DNA from: a virus | Virus record (IMG/VR): IMGVR_UViG_3300025889_000020 | Coordinates: 1 to 41,710 of that record | Direction: 5' to 3' (one strand) | Length of the DNA stretch: 41,710 nucleotides | Shown here: positions 6,488 to 12,723 of the stretch, in pieces | Layout: the number at the start of each line of letters is the position of its first letter | Numbering within the stretch: the stretch's first letter is position 1 | Made by a program: the position numbers and the translations under genes | The notes under the pieces: model-generated | The model's database searches: none | What the model was told of the DNA's origin: nothing | Seen by the model: the letters and a program-made list of their open reading frames with translations, nothing else

Positions 6488-8848
6488 TTAAGACAACAGA
6501 TACTTCATACGCTTTACTGCCAAGACATCTAAGTCTCCAAGTTCAGGCACGAGTGGAAGTTCTGCGGTCGGATGGTTGTTGATTTGCTCCATTCTGAACT
6601 CGGTCAGGAGATCAACAGAGAAAGTTTTAGCGTACATCTGTCGTACAATCGTATTACATTTGCGTACATTACAAGCGTGAGTCACAAAGCAGTCATGTAC
6701 GGTAGCCAAGTCGAAGTCAACCTCATTAGCTACTTGATGTACGATACAAGCGTCAAGACTGTGGATAAAGTTAGCAGTAACTGCGTTGCCTTGTCCCTTT
6801 GGGTCAATCTTATCTTCCATCTCATCTACTTGTATAGCAACGCTCAGGTTTTGAAAGACAGATTGTACCTCTACCTTCTTCTTATACTTACGGTAGCTTT
6901 GTACTACTTTAAATCCAGTCGGTGTTGTCCAAGTAATAGCTGAGTCGTAACCTAAAGCTCGTACACTTTCACGCAGGAATGTCATCACTTTATTAACAGG
7001 ACGACACACTTGGTTAGCTAATCGGTTGACGATCTTACTCACCCATATAACAGAGGTAAGCATCTCTCCGGTCGATGTCCACGGATGATTAACTCCTATG
7101 CTTTTAAATAAATCCTGTACCAAATTATAGTGGGTAGCACCGTACGGTCTGTTCATCACTGCTAACTTAGATAACTTACGAGAGAATCCGTACTGCATCC
7201 AAGTCTTAGCCAGCGGTCCACCGTCCTTCTTCAACTCATCGTACACCATATCACTAAACTCTGTGTACATATCATTAGCTTTGTCTTCCTCCACCAAGTT
7301 GCACATCCTACCGATCTCTTTGTCCCGTAATAACAAACTCAGTATCTGCATACCGTTATTGGAACAGTCTTGACGCACAGGTAGGTAGCTAACATATCCG
7401 TACCCCTCTTCTCTGAACTTCTTAAACTCTAAACAGAACCGCAGGAAACAGAACGGATCGGATGCATCTGTCCACCAATCTGTACCGTGTGGATCATTCG
7501 CTGCTTCAAGAATAAAGTTCTGTCGTTTACCTACCCACTCAATACGTTCATCCCGTGTACCTTTTACTCCCCACATGTTCGCACCGTGGACAAATATCGA
7601 CATAACATCCTCTTCATCCACCACCTGTTGACCGTTCTTAAAGTCCAACAAACTCTTAGCTAAATCAGAACCTTGAGGGTGTAAGTAGTACGGAATAGCG
7701 TACACTCTGCCCCTGTAATCACAACGATAAGGAAAGTACAGCTTGTCCCAAGTCTTATATATCTTAGCTAGGTGTAGGATACGACAAGTCTGATACCGCT
7801 TGCTGTTGTTAGCATCGTTCGCTTTCTTGATGTCCTTCTGTTTTAACTTCCAAGCCCGTAGCTCATGCGGACAATCACCTGTGTACCTCGGTTGCTCAGG
7901 TATCGTTCCAAAGTTAGGAATGTTTCCAACAACACGCTCATTCTCCCAACACTTTAGAGTAATATCTAAAATCTCTTTGTTAATTTTCCATTCCACTCTA
8001 GCAAGTTTATTACAAGCAGACATAGCGTGTTGGTAGCTCTTCTCGTAATCTTGAAACCATTGAACGGGCTTACCTGTTATGAACTTCTGTGGAGGCATGT
8101 GCTTAACACTGTACCCACCACCTACTAATCCGTACCAATCAACAGGACGGTCAGGTAAAGCCATCTTAAATACTCTAGTTGTCTCCTTCCACGCATCAAA
8201 CCGCTGTACCCAATCTTTAAATTGTGAAGTAGGTAAGACAGTGCGTTCCGGTTTGTAACTCTTCTGTCCACCTGAATTAAAACCGATCTCCCACAACCCT
8301 GTCTCTAGTCGTATCTCTTCCAATAACCAAGCACCAAGAGCTGTCTTACACTTACTATCCCACAGCGTGAACCGCTCCTCTTCATAGTCGTAGAACTGCT
8401 TCAGCTTCATAGCTTTACTCCTGTCATCCAACGCTAACAGATCAAGCTTGTTCGGATGCATAGTATCTAACGCTTTGTCCCACCTCGCCTGATTCTCAAA
8501 TGCCTTGCCTATCTTGTAAGCCATACGACCAACAGGTAAGTTAAACTGGAGGTGATCAAGAAATGTTTGCAGAGCTAATGCACTGACCTGGTACGGACAC
8601 ATATCTAATATAAAAGTAAGGAACAGCGGTGTAGTGTGCTCGGTGTTACCTCCAAATGTGTACATAAAATCCTCTACCTTCTTACCTAATCTCGGAGCCA
8701 TGACCCGTAACATTCGCTTACTAGCGTCCGTCTTAGATGACTCTCCCTCCTGTCTCAGCTTGGCTTGTCGGTTACGATATTGTGTCCGTCCCCACTCACG
8801 CATTCGCCACACATGACCCCGTTGGTCTTCGTTCGTATCTTTAGTCAT
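6488..8848 (-). CDS. T7-like single-subunit DNA-directed RNA polymerase
   Basis: A 786-residue polymerase, about 100 residues shorter than T7 RNAP (883). The palm aspartates align as D494 in VRQDCSNNG (T7 D537) and D719 in ATVHDCF (T7 D812). The fingers helix SRKLSKLAVMNRPYG supplies K561 and Y569, with the same spacing as T7 K631 and Y639. YFPYRCDYRGRVYAIPYYL (371-389) is another family block. It would transcribe the replication, structural and packaging genes from phage promoters. The start ATGACTAA overlaps the stop of the preceding small gene. The shortening is mostly in the N-terminal promoter-recognition half, so promoter contacts may differ from T7. Confidence 0.97.
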   Translation of the reverse strand: MTKDTNEDQRGHVWRMREWGRTQYRNRQAKLRQEGESSKTDASKRMLRVMAPRLGKKVEDFMYTFGGNTEHTTPLFLTFILDMCPYQVSALALQTFLDHLQFNLPVGRMAYKIGKAFENQARWDKALDTMHPNKLDLLALDDRSKAMKLKQFYDYEEERFTLWDSKCKTALGAWLLEEIRLETGLWEIGFNSGGQKSYKPERTVLPTSQFKDWVQRFDAWKETTRVFKMALPDRPVDWYGLVGGGYSVKHMPPQKFITGKPVQWFQDYEKSYQHAMSACNKLARVEWKINKEILDITLKCWENERVVGNIPNFGTIPEQPRYTGDCPHELRAWKLKQKDIKKANDANNSKRYQTCRILHLAKIYKTWDKLYFPYRCDYRGRVYAIPYYLHPQGSDLAKSLLDFKNGQQVVDEEDVMSIFVHGANMWGVKGTRDERIEWVGKRQNFILEAANDPHGTDWWTDASDPFCFLRFCLEFKKFREEGYGYVSYLPVRQDCSNNGMQILSLLLRDKEIGRMCNLVEEDKANDMYTEFSDMVYDELKKDGGPLAKTWMQYGFSRKLSKLAVMNRPYGATHYNLVQDLFKSIGVNHPWTSTGEMLTSVIWVSKIVNRLANQVCRPVNKVMTFLRESVRALGYDSAITWTTPTGFKVVQSYRKYKKKVEVQSVFQNLSVAIQVDEMEDKIDPKGQGNAVTANFIHSLDACIVHQVANEVDFDLATVHDCFVTHACNVRKCNTIVRQMYAKTFSVDLLTEFRMEQINNHPTAELPLVPELGDLDVLAVKRMKYLLS

Positions 8849-9077
8849 GTGCGTTATTAAACCAAGATTTAGGTAGCTGTCGTTGCTTGTTGGTGCGGTA
8901 AGCTATTAACTTGCCTTCAGCGTCCCGTACATAGTTGCCATTCTTATCTCGTTGAAAGCCTGTTATCTCAGTATCCGCCCAGAACTTATTCCACCCAACA
9001 GCTATTGCGTTGTGATCGATGCTCGACCAGTTAAAAGGCAAGTCAGTTACGGATGTTTCGTATTCTTCCACACTCAT
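8841..9077 (-). CDS. Hypothetical protein immediately upstream of RNA polymerase
   Basis: A 78-residue protein starting MSVEEYETSVTDLPFNWSSI. The ATG at 9077 has a good ribosome-binding site (GAGGTGA, about 8 nt upstream), one of the few in the early region. Its end overlaps the ATG of the RNA polymerase gene, which suggests coupled translation. The C-terminal half contains DKNGNYVRDAEGKLIAYR, probably two beta-strands with turns. I do not recognise a family. An early regulator or host-modifying protein is possible from its position only. Confidence 0.8.
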   Translation of the reverse strand: MSVEEYETSVTDLPFNWSSIDHNAIAVGWNKFWADTEITGFQRDKNGNYVRDAEGKLIAYRTNKQRQLPKSWFNNAHD

Positions 9078-9153
9078 CTAATAACTCACCTCTAATAATG
9101 TCCGCCTCCGCCTCCCAAAACAGGTCAACTCTTTCTCGGATCTTCGTATCCAT
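9043..9153 (-). CDS. Possible 36-residue protein
   Basis: A short frame from an ATG at 9153, beginning MDTKIRERVDLFWEAEAD and ending in a basic GRIRNIRN tail. It bridges the gap between the 58-residue gene (stop 9125) and the gene starting at 9077 and overlaps both. The frame stays open upstream to 9252, but there it is a shadow of the acidic 58-residue protein. A GGTGG sequence lies too close to the ATG to be a normal ribosome-binding site, so the call is weak. Confidence 0.35.
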   Translation of the reverse strand: MDTKIRERVDLFWEAEADIIRGELLDECGRIRNIRN

Positions 9154-9301
9154 TCCACCTGAGCCAGTGTTCGATCTCTTCTTCATCACCTTCAAACTCT
9201 TTAATCTCTTCCAAAAGCCACTCTCTTTCTCTCTCTTCATAGTCTTGTTCATCGTATGGGTTGTTGCTGTTTAACCAGCTATCGTAGTTGCAGTTCCTCA
9301 T
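9125..9301 (-). CDS. Small acidic hypothetical protein
   Basis: A 58-residue protein from an ATG at 9301 that overlaps the preceding stop as ATGA. It starts MRNCNYDSWLNSNN and has a strongly acidic helical middle with WLLEEIKEFEGDEEEIEHWL. The charge pattern is typical of DNA-mimic or regulator-type early phage proteins, but nothing specific identifies it. Its start-stop coupling with neighbours on both sides supports real translation. Confidence 0.7.
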   Translation of the reverse strand: MRNCNYDSWLNSNNPYDEQDYEEREREWLLEEIKEFEGDEEEIEHWLRWNGYEDPRKS

Positions 9302-9462
9302 TGTTCCAATCTCCGTGTTTCATCCTCCAACAGCTGTTGCAAGGACAGGTAAAGTGGAAAGTATTTATGATCTGGGTTCAGCTCCCCGTCAAACTCATTC
9401 CATAAAATGTGATACATTAATTCTTCAATCATATCAGCGGGTTGTAGTAATAGTTCTTTCAT
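9298..9462 (-). CDS. Small hypothetical protein (54 residues)
   Basis: Starts MKELLLQPADMIEELMYHI from an ATG at 9462 and ends with an ATGA overlap into the next gene at 9301. The ATG also overlaps the stop of the upstream membrane micropeptide as ATGA. The composition is amphipathic and helical, with a C-terminal LSLQQLLEDETRRLEQ. No family is recognised. The double overlap is the main evidence that it is a gene. Confidence 0.65.
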   Translation of the reverse strand: MKELLLQPADMIEELMYHILWNEFDGELNPDHKYFPLYLSLQQLLEDETRRLEQ

Positions 9463-9536
9463 AGGTCATCATATAGCCAAGCCAAGAACAGTAATCCACA
9501 GATCAGGAAACAGCCAAAGCCTAGCATTGTAATCAT
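9459..9536 (-). CDS. Membrane micropeptide (25 residues)
   Basis: An ATG at 9536, overlapping the previous stop as ATGA, opens a 25-codon frame: MITMLGFGCFLICGLLFLAW followed by LYDDL. Almost the whole peptide is one hydrophobic membrane segment with an acidic C-terminal end. It ends in ATGA with the next gene. Small single-pass peptides of this type in phages can affect host membrane proteins or lysis timing, but the function here is unknown. Confidence 0.55.
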   Translation of the reverse strand: MITMLGFGCFLICGLLFLAWLYDDL

Positions 9537-9712
9537 TCTTCGTTGTTTAGTTGTCGGTTAAGTAGTTCGTCTTGCAGTTCAATCAATCGATCACGGACAG
9601 TTACAGAGTCAGGTAATTTTTCACGGACACGTAAGTAATGATCGATAAGCGTTTGCAAGCTCGGTTCGTCCAAGGTTTCAAGGTGTTCTGGATTAGTGTT
9701 ATTCAAAGTCAT
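9533..9712 (-). CDS. Small hypothetical protein (59 residues)
   Basis: The ATG at 9712 gives a 59-residue protein beginning MTLNNTNPEHLETLDEPSL. The frame is open further upstream, but that part overlaps the coding end of the previous gene in another frame, so the internal ATG, with a 14 nt overlap, is preferred. The sequence is helical with a charged pattern (DRLIELQDELLNRQLNNEE at the C-terminus). It is followed by the membrane micropeptide through an ATGA junction. Function unknown. Confidence 0.7.
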   Translation of the reverse strand: MTLNNTNPEHLETLDEPSLQTLIDHYLRVREKLPDSVTVRDRLIELQDELLNRQLNNEE

Positions 9713-9977
9713 GATCGATACATCTTGTGCCTTCGTTCTCTCGCCCTTGCAAGCTTTTATCGCAAACATCACAAGTTTTACGCTTCTTTAATTCTTTAAG
9801 CACACCTTTGAACGCTTCAAACGCTTCCTCTTTGCTAGCACAAGTGCCACTAAAATTCGGATAGTCACGGCACTTCCAAACAAGTTGCGGACAGGTACGA
9901 TATCGCTCCGAATCTATGTAGTAAAAGAAAGCAACTCTGTTTCCGTTGTGATCGGTTAGGTATTCGGTGACGCTCAC
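9699..9977 (-). CDS. Small protein with a possible zinc-binding C-terminus
   Basis: A 92-residue protein with a GTG start at 9977 that overlaps the preceding stop as GTGA. The N-terminal half looks like a beta-rich fold (RVAFFYYIDSERYRTCPQLV). The middle is helical (SKEEAFEAFKGVLKELKKRK). The C-terminus has CDVC, then a distant C and H (TRCIDH), compatible with an incomplete treble-clef or zinc-ribbon site. No family is recognised; an early regulator is a plausible guess. Confidence 0.75.
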   Translation of the reverse strand: MSVTEYLTDHNGNRVAFFYYIDSERYRTCPQLVWKCRDYPNFSGTCASKEEAFEAFKGVLKELKKRKTCDVCDKSLQGRENEGTRCIDHDFE

Positions 9978-10126
9978 TCTTGAATATCCTCCGTTACTTC
10001 GCCATCTTCATCATCTACACGCCATCTCTTTACGATCACCTCGCCATCTATTGAATCATCAAAGTAGTAAACATACTTGCCAATGGTAACATAAAGAGAG
10101 TTGTCGGTTGGTTGGTTTATTTTCAT
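9974..10126 (-). CDS. Small hypothetical protein (50 residues)
   Basis: The ATG at 10126 opens a 50-residue frame beginning MKINQPTDNSLYVTIGKYVY and ending in an acidic DDEDGEVTEDIQE. It ends in a GTGA overlap with the next gene. The leader directly upstream (10127-10141 as a + strand 15-mer) is an exact copy of that in front of the gene starting at 10330, and both proteins start MKI. Function unknown. Confidence 0.65.
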   Translation of the reverse strand: MKINQPTDNSLYVTIGKYVYYFDDSIDGEVIVKRWRVDDEDGEVTEDIQE

Positions 10127-10141
10127 GGTCAGGTAAGGTTA
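10127..10141 (-). repeat. Leader repeat B, copy 1
   Basis: The minus-strand sequence TAACCTTACCTGACC stands immediately before the ATG at 10126. It is identical to 10333-10347, which precedes the ATG at 10330 by two bases. Neither leader has a Shine-Dalgarno sequence. Confidence 0.8.
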
Positions 10142-10330
10142 GGTGTTTAAAAGCTTTTTACCACGGCACAATTCTTCGTATTCAAATTGACTCACAACAT
10201 GAGTAACAAACTCAATAGAATCCAATTCTTTCTTAACATATAGATTATAGAATCCTTTTAAATCCTTTTTAGGATGTTTGGCTATGATGTACCAGTGCTC
10301 GTTGTTTGTATCGGTTACTTTTATTTTCAT
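10139..10330 (-). CDS. Small hypothetical protein (63 residues)
   Basis: Starts MKIKVTDTNNEHWYIIAKHP at an ATG at 10330, preceded by a pyrimidine-rich leader rather than a Shine-Dalgarno sequence. The protein appears beta-rich at the start and helical at the end (FEYEELCRGKKLLNT). The leader contains two 15-base elements shared with neighbouring genes. No family is recognised. Confidence 0.7.
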   Translation of the reverse strand: MKIKVTDTNNEHWYIIAKHPKKDLKGFYNLYVKKELDSIEFVTHVVSQFEYEELCRGKKLLNT

Positions 10331-10332
10331 AA

Positions 10333-10354
10333 GGTCAGGTAAGGTTAAAGGTTA
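10333..10354 (-). repeat. Leader repeats A and B, composite copy
   Basis: Contains element B (10333-10347, identical to 10127-10141) and the overlapping element A, TAACCTTTAACCTTA on the minus strand (10340-10354, identical to 10747-10761). It lies directly upstream of the ATG at 10330. Confidence 0.8.
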
Positions 10355-10358
10355 AAAG

Positions 10359-10583
10359 TTAGTTAAAAATTTCGGTTAAAGACTCGCCAGCAAGATTCCA
10401 GCCCCTATGCATTGCAAGCTTTTCCCCTTGATTTATAAATCTACCTGAACGGAAAAGCCAGTAAGATTCACCGTCAAAATAATACGCCCCTAAATCGTTC
10501 CAATGCCCGAATAAGGTTGCAAGGTTGCCATTAGGTAAAGTTATTTTTTCTTTGTATTGTTTATTATATTTTTCGTTGTACAT
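10359..10583 (-). CDS. Small hypothetical protein (74 residues)
   Basis: Starts MYNEKYNKQYKEKITLPNGN at an ATG at 10583, six nt after the preceding stop. The middle part, with GAYYFDGESYWLFRSGRF, suggests a small aromatic-rich beta-sheet. No family, signal peptide or membrane segment is evident. It belongs to the early block by position and strand. Confidence 0.7.
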   Translation of the reverse strand: MYNEKYNKQYKEKITLPNGNLATLFGHWNDLGAYYFDGESYWLFRSGRFINQGEKLAMHRGWNLAGESLTEIFN

Positions 10584-10588
10584 GATGT

Positions 10589-10732
10589 TTAAAATTCGGT
10601 TTCCAGTATTGTCTTGATCGTTTCAATCGGTTTACGGTCTCGCAAAGCTTGCAAGATATTTTCGTTTTCAAGTGCTATGCTTGGCTCGATTAAGTATTCG
10701 TTGCAAAGTAAGATGAATTGAGTCTTTGTCAT
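10589..10732 (-). CDS. Small conserved early phage protein (47 residues)
   Basis: An ATG at 10732 gives a 47-residue protein beginning MTKTQFILLCNEYLIEPSIA. I recall similar short phage proteins with a TREQFIALC-type start and an EPSIALEN segment, but I cannot search for them here. The frame continues upstream to 10795, but that part overlaps the previous gene and the repeated leader, so the later ATG is used. The leader carries the 15-base element at 10747-10761. Function unknown. Confidence 0.7.
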   Translation of the reverse strand: MTKTQFILLCNEYLIEPSIALENENILQALRDRKPIETIKTILETEF

Positions 10733-10746
10733 TGGTTTTATAGATT

Positions 10747-10761
10747 TAAGGTTAAAGGTTA
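10747..10761 (-). repeat. Leader repeat A, copy 1
   Basis: TAACCTTTAACCTTA on the minus strand, 15 nt before the ATG at 10732 and overlapping the stop of the preceding gene. Identical to 10340-10354. Confidence 0.8.
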
Positions 10762-10926
10762 GGAAAAAAGGATAGAACATAGAATAGCTATCCAAGCAGT
10801 AAGTAAGATGAAAGGCATTGCCTTATCTATCAAATTTGGTGCTGTAAACATCTTGTACACCTCTTTGTCGATCATGTCGCTAGGTGTTGGTAGTTTGTTT
10901 ATGATTTTGAGTTGTTGTTCGTTCAT
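10759..10926 (-). CDS. Small protein with a C-terminal membrane anchor (55 residues)
   Basis: The ATG at 10926 overlaps the preceding stop as ATGA. The protein begins MNEQQLKIINKLPTPSDMID and ends with a hydrophobic anchor, AMPFILLTAWIAILCSILFS. This is a tail-anchored topology with a soluble N-terminal half in the cytoplasm. Early phage membrane proteins of this kind can alter host envelope functions or superinfection; that is inference. Its stop falls inside the repeated leader element of the next gene. Confidence 0.65.
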   Translation of the reverse strand: MNEQQLKIINKLPTPSDMIDKEVYKMFTAPNLIDKAMPFILLTAWIAILCSILFS

Positions 10927-11087
10927 AGTATTTCGGTTGTCTTTATAGTTTTAAAACAAGTTGTTAGGTAATCTATTAAATCTTGAGTTGTCTCAAATCT
11001 TTCCTTTGTTTCAACACCTCTAATATCACCTAACCAAAAAGTGTAGGAATCAGTATTATTGTAAATTACTAAGTGATCTCGTTTCAT
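10923..11087 (-). CDS. Small hypothetical protein (54 residues)
   Basis: Starts MKRDHLVIYNNTDSYTFWLG at an ATG at 11087 and ends with an ATGA overlap into the membrane-anchored gene. The first half looks like two beta-strands, the second is a helix with TTQDLIDYLTTCFKTI. The start codon follows GACC, as in the leader at 10126. No family is recognised. Confidence 0.65.
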   Translation of the reverse strand: MKRDHLVIYNNTDSYTFWLGDIRGVETKERFETTQDLIDYLTTCFKTIKTTEIL

Positions 11088-11092
11088 GGTCT

Positions 11093-11362
11093 TTAAGCGG
11101 TTGCAAGTTCTACGCCTTGAATAAGTTTGTGCAAAGCGGTGTACAATTCTCTTTTAGTACCTAAACCTATTGTTTCTTTTACACCGCCCCCTTCATTTAC
11201 CATTTCATGCAAGCCAACCGCTCCATAAGCCTGATAAAGGTGAAAGTTGCCTATTTGTGCGGTAAGTTTGTCATTATCCTTTGCATAAGGCTTTAAAGGG
11301 CGGTTCAATAGTTTGTTTAATTCAGCGGTTAACGCTTCAAGTTGTGCAAGTGTAGTTCTCAT
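11093..11362 (-). CDS. Conserved small early phage protein (89 residues)
   Basis: The ATG at 11362 gives a protein beginning MRTTLAQLEALTAELNKLLN, a clear amphipathic helix, followed by IGNFHLYQAYGAVGLHEMVN and a glycine-rich turn. This second block resembles a small protein seen in several marine T7-like phages. The frame is open upstream to 11419, but that part overlaps the preceding gene; the leader before 11362 (ACAAAATACTAT) resembles that of the neighbour, which supports this start. Function unknown. Confidence 0.75.
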   Translation of the reverse strand: MRTTLAQLEALTAELNKLLNRPLKPYAKDNDKLTAQIGNFHLYQAYGAVGLHEMVNEGGGVKETIGLGTKRELYTALHKLIQGVELATA

Positions 11363-11381
11363 GTGTATAGTAGTATTTTGT

Positions 11382-11555
11382 TTATTGATTTTTGATTGTA
11401 CATATATCTTCTTTCCCAAAGTAAAACCACCGCTCGGAATATTCTTTAGGTTTTATAATTTGAGCAGTTCTGGTAGATTTCTTTACCCACTCGTTGCCCC
11501 CAAAGTAAAATCTTGAGTTAATTTCTATATTTTTAAAAGTTTGTTTTATTTTCAT
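11382..11555 (-). CDS. Small early phage protein (57 residues)
   Basis: The ATG at 11555 gives a protein starting MKIKQTFKNIEINSRFYFGG, followed by NEWVKKSTRTAQIIKP. A short beta-barrel-like pattern with GxxWxKxSxRTA is, as I recall, common in small proteins of T7-like phages. The frame is open to 11618, but that stretch overlaps the preceding gene, and the AAAATACTAT leader next to 11555 matches the neighbouring gene. The role is unknown; nucleic acid binding is conceivable. Confidence 0.7.
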   Translation of the reverse strand: MKIKQTFKNIEINSRFYFGGNEWVKKSTRTAQIIKPKEYSERWFYFGKEDICTIKNQ

Positions 11556-11595
11556 TTTGATAGTATTTTTGTTTTTTATTGTGATTCGATTAAGA

Positions 11596-11784
11596 TTAAC
11601 CAAACTTGTATGGATCAATGCTAATTAGCTTTTCAACAAGTATATCGTCAAGTTTAGAAAACTGGTCTCTAGTAAAGATGCCAGCGTTCCAAAGTCTTTC
11701 CAAGCTTTCCTCTACTTTCAAAAGAGATTCAGCGTCATTAGCTTTATTGATCCGTTCAAGTGCTGATTGATAGTTTTTATTCAT
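11596..11784 (-). CDS. Small helical hypothetical protein (62 residues)
   Basis: The ATG at 11784 opens a protein beginning MNKNYQSALERINKANDAES, helical throughout, with a hydrophobic/charged periodicity suitable for a short coiled coil or dimer. A TTG at 11808 would add eight residues without a better ribosome site, so the ATG is chosen. No family is recognised. Confidence 0.65.
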   Translation of the reverse strand: MNKNYQSALERINKANDAESLLKVEESLERLWNAGIFTRDQFSKLDDILVEKLISIDPYKFG

Positions 11785-11835
11785 GTAAACAGCTATTGAA
11801 CGAACCAAAGCATCTTTGCAAATTATTTTTTGCGT

Positions 11836-11961
11836 TTACCTATTCTTTAAAGCTGTACTTATCGATGGTATAACAAAGGCTAATGATCGATTAAGTTGTG
11901 CTTCAAGCTGTTCATTTAGTTCATTTATTTTTGAACTTGGAACTTTGAAAGCGAAAAACAC
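11836..11961 (-). CDS. Possible small membrane protein (41-47 residues)
   Basis: From a GTG at 11961 the frame reads VFFAFKVPSSKINELNEQLE, then a helical part ending STALKNR. With a TTG at 11979 the N-terminus gains LLLVLY and becomes a short membrane segment. It lies just downstream of the large inverted repeat at 11976-12056. The non-ATG start makes it doubtful, but the composition is protein-like. Confidence 0.4.
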   Translation of the reverse strand: MFFAFKVPSSKINELNEQLEAQLNRSLAFVIPSISTALKNR

Positions 11962-11975
11962 ATACAAGACTAAAA

Positions 11976-12056
11976 GCAACTAACTTGCATTAACGAGTTT
12001 GATCCGAAGCTCCATTGACTAGGCTATTGATCGATCTACTAATGCAATTTAGTTGC
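11976..12056 (-). repeat. Large inverted repeat with T-rich 3' flank (terminator or structured RNA)
   Basis: Bases 11976-11992 and 12040-12056 are inverted copies of 17 bases with one mismatch, separated by 47 bases. In minus-strand RNA the stem would be followed by UUUU (11972-11975). This fits a factor-independent terminator with a large loop or a small structured RNA. It lies in the only long gene-poor stretch of the early region. Confidence 0.75.
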
Positions 12057-12163
12057 AATAAGGAAAAAAAATAAGCAAGAAATCAGTAGGAATCTATTAA
12101 GTTTGCATAAGTCGTTGCTAATCAACAAATCTAATTAGACATAATACATAAAGAGCGAAGCTC

Positions 12164-12204
12164 TACCCCCCGCCCTTTAATAATCCTGGGTACGCACGGG
12201 GGTA
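12164..12204. other. GC-rich hairpin
   Basis: TACCCCC at 12164-12170 pairs with GGGGGTA at 12198-12204. An inner CCC/GGG pair (12173-12175 with 12188-12190) can extend the structure. A second hairpin, AGAGC-GAA-GCTCT, abuts it at 12152-12164. The surrounding DNA is very AT-rich, so these stems stand out. No T-run follows closely on either strand, so a simple intrinsic terminator is unlikely. Confidence 0.5.
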
Positions 12205-12234
12205 ATTAATGCGCGCGTATATAGCGTCGACCTC

Positions 12235-12300
12235 TCAGATTTTTCCGACTAAATCTTTTTAGATAAGTCGTTCAGATTTTTCTGCCTAATCTTTTTGAGA
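12235..12300. repeat. Imperfect tandem repeat, 37-base spacing
   Basis: Two copies beginning at 12235 and 12272 share TCAGATTTTTC and then TAATCTTTTT-like sequence, differing at several positions. Within each copy AGATT and AATCT can form a small hairpin followed by T residues on the + strand. The second copy runs into the 3' end of the gene that stops at 12286. Confidence 0.6.
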
Positions 12301-12549
12301 GTCTAGAAACTCCTCTAAACCACACCTCAGAGCTACGCTTATATAGTCTTCATCAGTAGCTACTTCCTTGCCCCATTTAACAAGCATATCGTGTGTGCTG
12401 TCTTCCATCTCCAGTTCTAGCTTGGTGAAGACTTCGTCTTCTGTTGAGACGATCCGGATAATCGGTAGAGGCTCCTTAGAGCAGCTAGGTGCGAGTTCAG
12501 AACTTAAAGTTAATGTCGGTGTCGGTGTCTTTTTCTTCTTCTTCATCAT
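12286..12549 (-). CDS. Early hypothetical protein (87 residues)
   Basis: The ATG at 12549 has the best ribosome-binding site of the early region, AAGGAG six nt upstream. This decides the start even though the first 53 nt overlap the preceding gene. The N-terminus is MMKKKKKTPTPTLTLSSELA, basic then Pro/Thr-rich, and the C-terminal half is acidic and helical (EDSTHDMLVKWGKEVATDED). A flexible basic tail with a helical domain could be a nucleic-acid-binding early regulator; this is inference. Confidence 0.75.
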   Translation of the reverse strand: MMKKKKKTPTPTLTLSSELAPSCSKEPLPIIRIVSTEDEVFTKLELEMEDSTHDMLVKWGKEVATDEDYISVALRCGLEEFLDSQKD

Positions 12550-12718
12550 CTTCTACTCCTTCGAATATAACATCATCTGTTTCAGTAAGTACAGACAACT
12601 TAGCGAAGTCCAGGCAACCTGCTATCGTGTAGTCGTTAAGATCGTACTCTCTTTTAAAGCGGTACACCAGCTTGGCTAGTTCGTACTGGAAGGTGTCTGT
12701 TTGATCGTTGATATTCAT
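12497..12718 (-). CDS. Early acidic hypothetical protein (73 residues)
   Basis: Starts MNINDQTDTFQYELAKLVYR at an ATG at 12718 and ends in a very acidic tail, EGVEDDEEEEKDTDTDINF, then KF. A sigma-like promoter sequence lies just upstream, with three 11-base repeats further up. It overlaps the next gene by 53 nt. Acidic early phage proteins often act on host DNA-binding proteins, but there is no direct evidence for that here. Confidence 0.75.
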   Translation of the reverse strand: MNINDQTDTFQYELAKLVYRFKREYDLNDYTIAGCLDFAKLSVLTETDDVIFEGVEDDEEEEKDTDTDINFKF

Positions 12719-12723
12719 CAGTA

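Larger units (their letters stand above)
11962..12285. other. Structured intergenic region without a clear gene
   Basis: About 320 bases between two early genes. It holds the 17-base inverted repeat, an AT-rich stretch with a run of A on the + strand near 12064, the GC-rich hairpin (12164-12204), an AGAGC-GAA-GCTCT hairpin (12152-12164) and the start of a 37-base tandem repeat (12235-12300). No convincing reading frame of useful size was found. Candidates for its role are promoter, terminator, replication origin or non-coding RNA. Confidence 0.6.

Noticed and set aside
9154-9252. Basic N-terminal extension of the 36-residue frame (from 9252)
   Set aside because: It is the shifted shadow of the acidic 58-residue gene at 9125-9301, which has ATGA coupling and a better composition.
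11976-12056. tRNA-like length (81 bases) and terminal pairing
   Set aside because: The end stem is 17 bases, not 7, and no D, anticodon or T-arm consensus can be fitted.
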